Shown here piece after piece: positions 1-6,573 of a DNA stretch of 8,060 nt. Where the stretch lies: positions 1 to 8,060 of the forward strand of contig CBFHPD010000197.1 in the NCBI GenBank assembly GCA_965657495.1. The letters are read 5' to 3'. Every line of letters starts with the position of its first letter. The stretch's first letter is position 1. The stretch comes from JALQTD01 sp965657495 (GTDB lineage: Bacteria; Bacteroidota; Bacteroidia; Flavobacteriales_D; Sanyastnellaceae). The notes under the pieces are model-generated. The model was not told where the DNA came from and did no database searches. It saw nothing but the letters and a program-made list of their open reading frames with translations. A program made the position numbers and the translations under genes.

Positions 1-2300
1 ACCCCGCTGCCATACTCGGCGTACTGCGTCGTGCCGCCCGCTTCAGGCGACGGGTCGTGGGGAACGCCTGCATAAGCGCGCAAGGAGCCGACAGCGGCTT
101 TCCGCGAGGCCTTGAACACCTCGTCCTGACCGGTTCCGGTGAGCGGGTCGTAGGGCTGGTACTCGTTGTGCCCGTAGGCGAGCACCATGAAGTAGTAGGT
201 CTTGTGGTTCACCAGCGCGTTGTCGCCTTGGGCGAAGGCGTCGGTGGTCACGTGGAAGCTGTGGCGGAGGCCGGCGTTGGTGCCCTCGGCCATGAGGGTG
301 GGTACGGGTTCGGCGAGTGCTTGGTCGAAGACGTAATTGATCATGAGATCGACTCCGTTTTGGACATCGCATTGTGCAATCAGGCGGGCTTGATCCACAT
401 CGTTCAGCTCGGTGGCGCTCACGCTCGCATCCTTCAGTTGGTAGACCAAATACCCTTCAAACGCATAACTGCGCTCCGCATCCGTCAACACCGTACCGTC
501 CTCCAACTCCGTTGGGATGGACGGGTCCATGGCCGTGTACGTCTCTTGGTAGTTGTTCGAGAGCGGGTTGTCATTCGTGACATAGAGGATGAGCTCGTTC
601 TCCATCTCTTGGATGACGACGTCGGGGGCGTCCGGGCCGCTGACGATTTCGAAGCAGTTGTCAAACAGGGCCTGGGCCTTGTCGTCGGCGAGCCGGAGCA
701 ACTCCACGCTCTCAAACGGCTCACCGCTCGTGGCGCGGGCCCACACCATGCCCACCGTGATGTTGTTGTAATCGCCGGGTTCGAGGGTGAACGGCCCTGC
801 GCTTTGGAGGAAGAGGCGGTCGCCGGGCGGATTGCCGGAGCTGACCTCCGTCCACGGTTCGACGGCGATGCCTTGGGTGCCCCAAGCGTACGGGTCGGTG
901 TCGCCGGGAAACATGTAGTCGGCGGGGATGTCGAGGTTGGCGCCCGTGGCCGGGGTCAGGCCGTCGCCGCCGTAGGCCATGCGCTGCCCGTTTTTCCAGA
1001 AGCCGCGCATGTAGTTGTAGTACTGGGCCGCAAGGGTGGGCTGGCCGTTGATGCCGAAGTTCCAATTGTAGTAGAGGAACTTCCGCATGCCGTAGCGTTC
1101 GTTGTCCACGATGCCATCGCCGTAACCGATGCCGATGCCTTGGTAGGGAATGCCGAGCGAATCGACGGCATCGGCGAACACGTCGGTCAGCGGGTTGTCC
1201 ACCGAGTCGGCATCTTGGTAGGGGCCTTCGAAGAAGTCCACGCCCATGGCCGGTGGGTTTTCGCCGTAGCCGAGCGAATACGACGTCGGCTCGTCGAAGG
1301 CGTCGCCGTTGTACGCGTAGCCGAGGCCGCGGCGCACGTCCACCCCGACGTAGTCGTCGACGTGCCCGCCGAGGTCGCAATCGACCCACTGGGCGAAGTA
1401 GGTCTGGGTCAGGGTTTGGGTCCCCTGGTTGATCAACACGTAGTTGTAGAACTGCATGTTGTTCACCTCATCGTTGGTGGAAAAGGCAAAGGCCTGGGCG
1501 CGCACCTCCATCCCGATGGGCTCGCCTTGCGACTCGGAGTGGACGTTGCCTTTGTCGTTGAAAATCCAGTAGTAGGTTTGGTCCCCGTAGAGCGGAACCG
1601 GGTCTTCGCGCCGCCGTTCGCCGCAATCGATCTCTTGCAGGAAATCGTACCACGGGTAGTCGCCTGCATTGGGGTCGTAATAGCCGTCGCCGTTGTAGTC
1701 GTAGAAGGGCGAGAGGTAGTAGTCTTGGTTGAGGGACACGTTGCCGTGCGCCGGGTATTCAAAGAAGTAACCGGGGATGCTGTAGCCGGTGGGGAATTCC
1801 TCGGCCAAATCGCATTCCGGATCCCCCACGCAGTCGAAGTATTGCCGGTGGCGCATCACGTCCGCCCGTTGCAGGATGACGAACCGGTCGTACTCCTGGC
1901 ACGTCGCGGGGTCGACTTCCGCAGCGCCATCGTTGGACAAGGGGCCGGGCCAAAAGTCGTTGCCGGTGGTGCGGTAGCGCACGGCCGCGAGCTTGAGCTG
2001 CTGGTCCGGGCTGATGCCCCCGAGCCACAAGGCCCCGCCGTAGACCACGCTGACGCCGTCCTCCTTCGGGACCATGAACGCCCCTTTGTCGATGGCCCGG
2101 TCGTACCAGAGGGAGCCCCCGTTTTCGATGAGCGCCCGCACGTTGTTCCATTCGAGGTCGCGCAGGGCGGTGGCGGGCGCGCAGGCGGCGGCGCGGGTTT
2201 CCGGCTGGGAGGCGGGCGCCGGGGCGGGGTGGCCTTTCTGGGCAGCCGCCATCAACGGGGTGGCGGCGGCGAGGAGGGCGAGGAGGGGCTTGGCGGTCAT
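1..2300 (-). CDS. Large secreted protein of a Bacteroidetes (probable T9SS cargo) family, 3' end outside the window
   Basis: The frame is open from an ATG at 2300 to the left edge, giving 766 visible residues and no stop, so the C-terminus is missing. Residues 1-20 form a signal peptide: K4, a Leu/Ala-rich core, then a probable cut after Ala-Ala-Ala20 before Gln21. A short Ala/Pro-rich linker follows. The family segment then begins with LEWNNVRALIENGGSLWYD, YGGALWLGGI and TGNDFWPGPL. I recognise these from large, uncharacterised secreted proteins of Bacteroidetes that usually end in a type IX sorting domain; that domain would lie beyond the edge, so T9SS export is inferred. Around residues 199-216 an acidic loop (FYDYNGDGYYDPNAGDYP) looks like a calcium-binding DxNxDG loop. 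Tyr, Trp, Asn, Gly and Asp are abundant, as in extracellular beta-rich proteins. The near end of the visible part (HKTYYFMVLAYGHNEYQPYD) resembles the fibronectin-like region that often precedes the sorting domain. It could be a surface or biofilm component; no enzymatic motif is visible. Confidence 0.88.
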   Translation of the reverse strand, partial: MTAKPLLALLAAATPLMAAAQKGHPAPAPASQPETRAAACAPATALRDLEWNNVRALIENGGSLWYDRAIDKGAFMVPKEDGVSVVYGGALWLGGISPDQQLKLAAVRYRTTGNDFWPGPLSNDGAAEVDPATCQEYDRFVILQRADVMRHRQYFDCVGDPECDLAEEFPTGYSIPGYFFEYPAHGNVSLNQDYYLSPFYDYNGDGYYDPNAGDYPWYDFLQEIDCGERRREDPVPLYGDQTYYWIFNDKGNVHSESQGEPIGMEVRAQAFAFSTNDEVNNMQFYNYVLINQGTQTLTQTYFAQWVDCDLGGHVDDYVGVDVRRGLGYAYNGDAFDEPTSYSLGYGENPPAMGVDFFEGPYQDADSVDNPLTDVFADAVDSLGIPYQGIGIGYGDGIVDNERYGMRKFLYYNWNFGINGQPTLAAQYYNYMRGFWKNGQRMAYGGDGLTPATGANLDIPADYMFPGDTDPYAWGTQGIAVEPWTEVSSGNPPGDRLFLQSAGPFTLEPGDYNNITVGMVWARATSGEPFESVELLRLADDKAQALFDNCFEIVSGPDAPDVVIQEMENELILYVTNDNPLSNNYQETYTAMDPSIPTELEDGTVLTDAERSYAFEGYLVYQLKDASVSATELNDVDQARLIAQCDVQNGVDLMINYVFDQALAEPVPTLMAEGTNAGLRHSFHVTTDAFAQGDNALVNHKTYYFMVLAYGHNEYQPYDPLTGTGQDEVFKASRKAAVGSLRAYAGVPHDPSPEAGGTTQYAEYGSG

Positions 2301-2347
2301 GGCTCGTGGTTGCTGCGCCAAATTAACACTTCCGCGCCGAATCGGGT
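2301..2347. other. Short spacer between the helicase-nuclease and secreted protein genes
   Basis: This 47-bp gap separates two minus-strand genes. It shows no hairpin that could serve as a terminator and no Shine-Dalgarno sequence before the ATG at 2300. The close spacing allows read-through from the helicase gene, but a separate promoter cannot be excluded. Confidence 0.5.
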
Positions 2348-5300
2348 TCAGGAGGTGACTTCCACGATTTGGTCGGTGGGGGTGTAGTAGAGCAGGCCGC
2401 GCGCGGGGGGGCCGACGGCTTCCATGTAGGCGCGGACCTGGTCGTGGTGCTTCGGGGAGGGCTTGCCGGTCTTGAAGTCGAGGACGACCCAGCCTTCAGG
2501 GGTGAGGACCAGGCGGTCGGGCCGACCGAGGTGGCCGTCAGGGAGCCAAAAGCTGCGCTCGAGCTCGACTTCGAGGCCGGGGACGAACAGCGGGGCGATG
2601 CCGGCATTGGCCAGCATGCGATCGAGGGTGCCCTCGAGCCAGGCCCGGTCTTCGGCCGACCACGCGAGGGAGCGCTGGAGTTGGTTGCGGATGGCGGGCA
2701 GGTCGGCTGTGGAGCGGATTTGGCCCAACAAGCTGTGCAGGGCATCCCCGCGCTGCCGAGCGCTCAATCCGCCGCCCGTCCACCATTCGCGCGGCGGCTC
2801 CACGACCAGCGGCTTCACCGGCACCCCCAACACCAAGCGGTCCAACCGCCTCACCACCGGTTCCGGCCGATCCGCACCCTTCCGCGGCGCCCGCGGCGCG
2901 TAGTCCGCATGCAACTCGACGGCCCCTGCAGCCGGCTCGTACGTCCACGTCCCCCCTTCCAAAAGCGGCCACCCAAAGGCCCGTTCCACCGCATCCACCA
3001 ACACCTCGGTGTACGTCTTCGGCTCCCCCTCCGGCACCTCCCGCGGCTTGGCCAGCGGCTTGATGCACACCAGCATGTCGAGCTGCACCTTCGGCCGCGT
3101 CATCCCCACGTACAACACGTTCATCTCATCCAGCAAATCCTTGTGCATCTCGTTCAGCCGCACATCCTCCCGCACGGTTCCCTTCAGGTCGTTCGCCGTC
3201 AACAGCGCCACCGGCAGCCCGAAGACCTCCTCGTCCAAAGCGACGGGCAAGTGGCTCGACCCGCCCTTCCGCGAGGCCGGTGCCACCGGCATCAGCACCA
3301 CCGGGAAGGCCTGCCCCTTCGCCTTGTGGATCGTCTTGATCCGCACGGCCTCCGGCTGCTCCGCCGAACGGATGCTCTCCTTGTGCCCCCGCCGGTCCCA
3401 CGCGTCGAGGAAGCCCGGAATCCCGGACTCTTGGGCGGTTTTTGCCTGCTGCGCTTGTTCGAGCAACCCCTCGACGTAGGCCTGGTGCCCCACGTCCCAA
3501 CCGAGCGCCCCCACGATGTGGCCGATGAGCCCCACCAGCGGCTCCGACGTCCACTGCTCGAGTTGCAATTCCGAGCAGACGGTTGCCAGCAAGCGGGGAA
3601 GGTCAAGGCGTTCCCGCGCTCCCTCCTCCCCCGACGACCGGGTGTAGGTTTCGCGGATGCGGTGCTGTTCGAGGAGTTCTGCCTCATTCGCCCCGGTCAG
3701 GGCGCAGTAGCATTGCACAAAGGCGATGCCGTGGCCGAAGTGGTCGGGCTCGAGGATGGACCGCAGCAGGGCGATGACCCCGAGGGGCACCGGGTGGCGG
3801 CCGAGCTGCAGGCTGTCGTCGGTGAACGTCTTGATGTTGGCCGCAAGCAATGCCTTGGCGAGGGCGGCGCCTTGCTTGTTCGTGCGCACGAGGATGGCGC
3901 AGTCGCTCGGGGGCCGCAGCCGGGGCAGGCCGCCGTCGGGGTGGTGGGTGTAGCGGACGGTGCCGTCTTCGGCTTCGTGGGTTTCGATTTGACCTCCGAT
4001 TTGGTGGACCAAACGTTCGAGCACCCACGCCACACTCACCTCCTCGAACTCCGACGCCTTTTCCAAGATGGCCGACGTGAGCGTGACCTTGCCCGGCTGC
4101 TCCGTGAACGCGAACTGCTCCCCACCGGCGTAGACCGCCGCCAAATCCGGGCGCAAATCCGACTTGATCTCCCGGTACAAGGTGTTGTTCCACGCCACGA
4201 TGTGCTGGGCCGATCGATGGTTCGTGGCCAGCGGCTGCGGATTCGCTTCGCTGATGAGCTTGGCCTCGTGCTCCCGCAACGTGGGCGAAAGCTGGTCGCC
4301 GATGAGCTGGGGCAAGCTGTTGAGCTGTTCGTAATCGCCGTTGCGCCACCGGTAAATGGCCTGCTTCGCATCGCCCACCACGAGGCAGCGGTTGCCCTCG
4401 GCCAGGAGGTCGGCCACGAGGGGCACAAGGTTGTGCCACTGCGTGATGGACGTGTCTTGGAACTCGTCGATGAAGAGGTGCTTGTAGCGGACGCCGAGCC
4501 GTTCGTAAATGAACGGCGTGGGGTTGTTTTGGACGATTTCGGCGATGTGGACGTTGAGGGATTGGAGGAGGCGGACGTTCTCCTCCGCCTCGTAAGCCTG
4601 GAACTCGGCGCGCAACTCGACGAGGGCGCCGATGTAGAACACCTTGTCCTCAAGCCGCTCGTGGGTGCGGTGGATGGCCGACTTGGGGCCGAGGTAGTGC
4701 TCCTGGTAATAGTCGGTGGCGGCGAGCAGGTCGGGGAGGATGCCGTCGATGGTGGCAACGGTGGTGGCGGGGGCGTTTTTGCCAATGAAGGTTTGCGCTT
4801 CGATTTGGCCCGTCAAACGCGGGGAAAACGGCTTGTAGAAGTCAAACTTCGGGCCGGTCGCCCGCTCGAGCCACTTCGGCAGGTCCTTGTGGTGGAAGTC
4901 CCCTGCCGTCAGCCCCGCGGCGGCGATGGCCTCGAGCGCCGTGCGCGCCCGCTTCCGCATTTCGGCCTCGCGCTTCTTGCGTTCTTGCCGGAACATTTTG
5001 TGCAGCCCGATGAACAGTTGGGGCGTGAACACCCGGTTGCCCGCAGGGTCGCGGCGGTCGAGTTGGGCCAAATCCGCCAGCGCCCGCTCATCGCCCAGCA
5101 ACTTCCCAAAATCCGTCAGCTGCTTCCGCAACCGGATGTCCTTCTCCTCCTGCAACAACCGGCGCGTGAACGCCTCGAGCATCTCGGTGATGTCCCGGTG
5201 GTCCGGATGCCCCACCTTGTCGAGCAGGCGGGAAACGGCGCCCTCCACGAGGTCGTCGAGGGACAGTTCCACGCGGAAATCCTCTTCGAGCGCGAGTTCC

Positions 5301-5671
5301 CGGGCGAAACTCCGCACGAGCCGGCTCACGAAGCTGTCGATGGTCATCACCGAAAAGTCCTCGTATTGGTGGAGCATTTTCCGCCGGATTTGGACCGCCC
5401 GCTGCTGCAAAAGTTGGGGGTCAAGGCCGGAGGATTCCTGGATTTGGCGAAACAAATCGCCCTCGCCTTCCACCACTTCATCGATGCCCGAAAGGATCCG
5501 ATCGCGCATCTCCATCGCCGCATTCCGCGTGAACGTGATGGCCAAAATCTGCTTGAAGTAATCGGGTTCAGTCGCCCGCAAGCAACACAACAAGTACTCC
5601 ATGACCAGCCGGAAGGTCTTGCCCGACCCGGCCGACGCTCCGATGATCAAAAACGAACCCTGCTCCTTCAT
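2348..5671 (-). CDS. UvrD/RecB-like helicase with C-terminal PD-(D/E)XK nuclease (AddA/RecB type)
   Basis: This 1107-residue superfamily 1 helicase carries the full motif set: Walker A GASAGSGKT at 11-19; motif Ia ILAITFTRNAAMEMR; TIDSFVSRLVRSFAREL, typical of AddA/RecB proteins; motif II FIDEFQD with D402/E403; motif III VVGDAKQAIYRWR near 432-443; motif IV NHRSAQHIV; motif V IKTIHKAKGQAFPVV near 778; and motif VI NVLYVGMTRPK near 850-860. The C-terminus is a RecB-family nuclease: GDALH near 974, GRPDRLV near 1050, VVLDFKTGK near 1062-1070 and QVRAY near 1079, so the catalytic residues look intact. The family unwinds and resects double-strand DNA ends for RecA-dependent repair, in the cytoplasm and usually with an AddB or RecC partner, which is not in this window. 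Length fits the compact Bacteroidetes form. I chose the ATG at 5671 because MKEQGSFLIIGASAGSGKT is the normal N-terminus. The frame stays open upstream to an ATG at 5794, but that would fill the whole divergent spacer and add a non-conserved Cys-rich stretch. Confidence 0.95.
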   Translation of the reverse strand: MKEQGSFLIIGASAGSGKTFRLVMEYLLCCLRATEPDYFKQILAITFTRNAAMEMRDRILSGIDEVVEGEGDLFRQIQESSGLDPQLLQQRAVQIRRKMLHQYEDFSVMTIDSFVSRLVRSFARELALEEDFRVELSLDDLVEGAVSRLLDKVGHPDHRDITEMLEAFTRRLLQEEKDIRLRKQLTDFGKLLGDERALADLAQLDRRDPAGNRVFTPQLFIGLHKMFRQERKKREAEMRKRARTALEAIAAAGLTAGDFHHKDLPKWLERATGPKFDFYKPFSPRLTGQIEAQTFIGKNAPATTVATIDGILPDLLAATDYYQEHYLGPKSAIHRTHERLEDKVFYIGALVELRAEFQAYEAEENVRLLQSLNVHIAEIVQNNPTPFIYERLGVRYKHLFIDEFQDTSITQWHNLVPLVADLLAEGNRCLVVGDAKQAIYRWRNGDYEQLNSLPQLIGDQLSPTLREHEAKLISEANPQPLATNHRSAQHIVAWNNTLYREIKSDLRPDLAAVYAGGEQFAFTEQPGKVTLTSAILEKASEFEEVSVAWVLERLVHQIGGQIETHEAEDGTVRYTHHPDGGLPRLRPPSDCAILVRTNKQGAALAKALLAANIKTFTDDSLQLGRHPVPLGVIALLRSILEPDHFGHGIAFVQCYCALTGANEAELLEQHRIRETYTRSSGEEGARERLDLPRLLATVCSELQLEQWTSEPLVGLIGHIVGALGWDVGHQAYVEGLLEQAQQAKTAQESGIPGFLDAWDRRGHKESIRSAEQPEAVRIKTIHKAKGQAFPVVLMPVAPASRKGGSSHLPVALDEEVFGLPVALLTANDLKGTVREDVRLNEMHKDLLDEMNVLYVGMTRPKVQLDMLVCIKPLAKPREVPEGEPKTYTEVLVDAVERAFGWPLLEGGTWTYEPAAGAVELHADYAPRAPRKGADRPEPVVRRLDRLVLGVPVKPLVVEPPREWWTGGGLSARQRGDALHSLLGQIRSTADLPAIRNQLQRSLAWSAEDRAWLEGTLDRMLANAGIAPLFVPGLEVELERSFWLPDGHLGRPDRLVLTPEGWVVLDFKTGKPSPKHHDQVRAYMEAVGPPARGLLYYTPTDQIVEVTS

Positions 5672-5793
5672 CAAAAAACGGTTAAAGTGCTGCCGTCCGT
5701 GACACAAGTCTTGCATCGGGACGCAACATTTCGCCAATTTAGGGGTCTTACTCCAGTAACCTTTCCCTGTTCCCGCACAAAATTCAACCCGCA
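5672..5793. other. Divergent intergenic region carrying the promoters of both transcription units
   Basis: This 122-bp spacer lies between two genes transcribed away from each other and is visibly richer in A and T than the flanks. Both transcription units should start here. Neither start codon has a purine-rich Shine-Dalgarno sequence; the bases before them are A/T-rich instead (GTTTTTTG before 5671, CAAAATTCAA before 5794), which is usual for Bacteroidetes. On the plus strand I found no good match to the Bacteroidetes -7 box TAnnTTTG. No clear operator palindrome or copper-responsive site was seen. Confidence 0.6.
5734..5741 (-). promoter_or_regulatory. Weak candidate -7 box for the helicase-nuclease gene
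   Basis: Read on the minus strand this is TAAATTGG, matching five of the six fixed positions of the Bacteroidetes -7 consensus TAnnTTTG. It lies about 60 bp upstream of the ATG at 5671, a sensible distance. No clear TTG -33 element is present at the usual 17-21 bp spacing, so the call is tentative. Confidence 0.22.
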
Positions 5794-6573
5794 ATGAAAA
5801 TAACGAACAAAAAATGGATCGGTGCTGCGTGGGCGGTCGCCGTGGTTTTTGCGGGTTGCTCGTATCCGTACTTCAGCGACCGGTCGGACGTGCCGGGCAC
5901 CTTGCGGTTGGACGTGGAAGCGACGTGGGATGGCGCCCCCCTCGCCCTCGGCGATGTGGCCACCGATTACGCCGGGCACCAAATCCAGCTCCACAACCTG
6001 CAGGCTTACATCAGCCGCGTGGAACTGCGAAACACCGCGGGCGAATGGATCGGCAACGAGCGGGCGGACGAAGTGCACATGCTCGACTTCAAGGTGGAAT
6101 CCCCGCGCATTGTGGAGCCGTTCCCGGTCGGCACGTATGACGCGATCCGGTTTGGCCTCGGCCTCCCTCCCGACATCAACGGCAACGTCAACCCCGCGGA
6201 CTTTTCGAACGACCACCCCTTGAGCGTGGAAGGCTCCGCAGGCATGTTTTGGACGTGGCTGACGGGCTACATTTTTTTCAAATACGAAGGGCGGGCCTCG
6301 CAAGTGGGCAGCGAGGTGTTGAGCGAACCCGTTGCGTACCACTGCGGGACCAATGAGAGCTACCGGGAGGTGACGCTTGAGTTTGAGCAGGATGTTTGGA
6401 TTTGGCAACAAAACCTGCAAACCCTGCGGCTGCAATTCGACGCCGCCACCGCATTGAACGCCACCGAACCCATCGACGTCATCGCCTACCCCGTGACCCA
6501 CAACGGGCCGGGGGACACGCTCGCGTTTGCGCTGATGGACAACATCGCTGCCTCGTGGTCGCTCGTGCAGTGA
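5794..6573 (+). CDS. mbnP: MbnP-like lipoprotein, probable copper-binding partner of the di-heme enzyme
   Basis: The 259-residue protein starts at an ATG and has a lipoprotein signal: lysines at 2, 6 and 7, a hydrophobic core, then FAGC with C22 lipidated and Ser23 next, favouring outer-membrane retention. The body matches MbnP-family proteins: a beta-rich N-terminal half (LRLDVEATWDG, LHNLQAYISRVEL), then PVGTYDAIRFGLGLPPDING near 120-140 and the hallmark segment GMFWTWLTGYIFFKYEG near 151-167, with W153 and W155 in a WxW arrangement. A second conserved spot is YHCGTN at 182-187. In methanotroph MbnP one Trp is oxidised to kynurenine by MbnH and the product binds copper. Which Trp is modified here is not known; W153/W155 are the natural suspects. 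Only two cysteines occur, C22 and C184, so C184 is the single thiol of the mature chain. The gene is first in the plus-strand unit and overlaps mbnH by 4 bp. No methanobactin biosynthesis gene is visible, so the copper role is inferred from family. Confidence 0.9.
   Translation: MKITNKKWIGAAWAVAVVFAGCSYPYFSDRSDVPGTLRLDVEATWDGAPLALGDVATDYAGHQIQLHNLQAYISRVELRNTAGEWIGNERADEVHMLDFKVESPRIVEPFPVGTYDAIRFGLGLPPDINGNVNPADFSNDHPLSVEGSAGMFWTWLTGYIFFKYEGRASQVGSEVLSEPVAYHCGTNESYREVTLEFEQDVWIWQQNLQTLRLQFDAATALNATEPIDVIAYPVTHNGPGDTLAFALMDNIAASWSLVQ
6570..6573 (+). promoter_or_regulatory. GTGA stop/start overlap coupling mbnP to mbnH
   Basis: The GTG proposed to start mbnH shares its last two bases with the TGA ending mbnP. 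No Shine-Dalgarno sequence precedes it, so translation of mbnH probably depends on ribosomes finishing mbnP. Another in-frame GTG at 6555 would lengthen the overlap to 19 bp. Confidence 0.6.

Noticed and set aside
2319..2326. TTAATTTG on the minus strand, a near match to the -7 box TAnnTTTG, 18 bp before the ATG at 2300
   Set aside because: The second base is wrong, no TTG -33 element exists at a proper distance, and the spacing to the start codon is short. It is too weak to call a promoter.
57..2387. 776-codon plus-strand open frame opposite the secreted protein gene
   Set aside because: Its translation is Val/Ala/Gly/His-rich with no recognisable domain, and it shares codon boundaries with the minus-strand gene, which has a signal peptide and family motifs. 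It is a GC-driven mirror frame.
5672..5794. Extending the helicase start to the ATG at 5794 (41 more residues)
   Set aside because: The extension would cover the whole divergent spacer and overlap the mbnP start codon. Its Cys-rich text is unlike any helicase N-terminus, and M42 gives the standard start just before Walker A.
2369..5797. 1142-codon plus-strand open frame opposite the helicase-nuclease gene
   Set aside because: The opposite strand carries every SF1 helicase motif and a nuclease domain. The plus-strand product is low in complexity (Arg, His, Pro, Val, Leu-rich) and has no family signature.
5671..6501. 276-codon minus-strand frame opposite mbnP
   Set aside because: It begins inside a well-supported lipoprotein gene and its translation shows no family features. 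It is a shadow.
6396..6569. Extending the di-heme enzyme upstream to 6396 (TTG start)
   Set aside because: The added stretch is an Arg/His-rich shadow of mbnP and would bury the lipoprotein signal in the middle of the protein.
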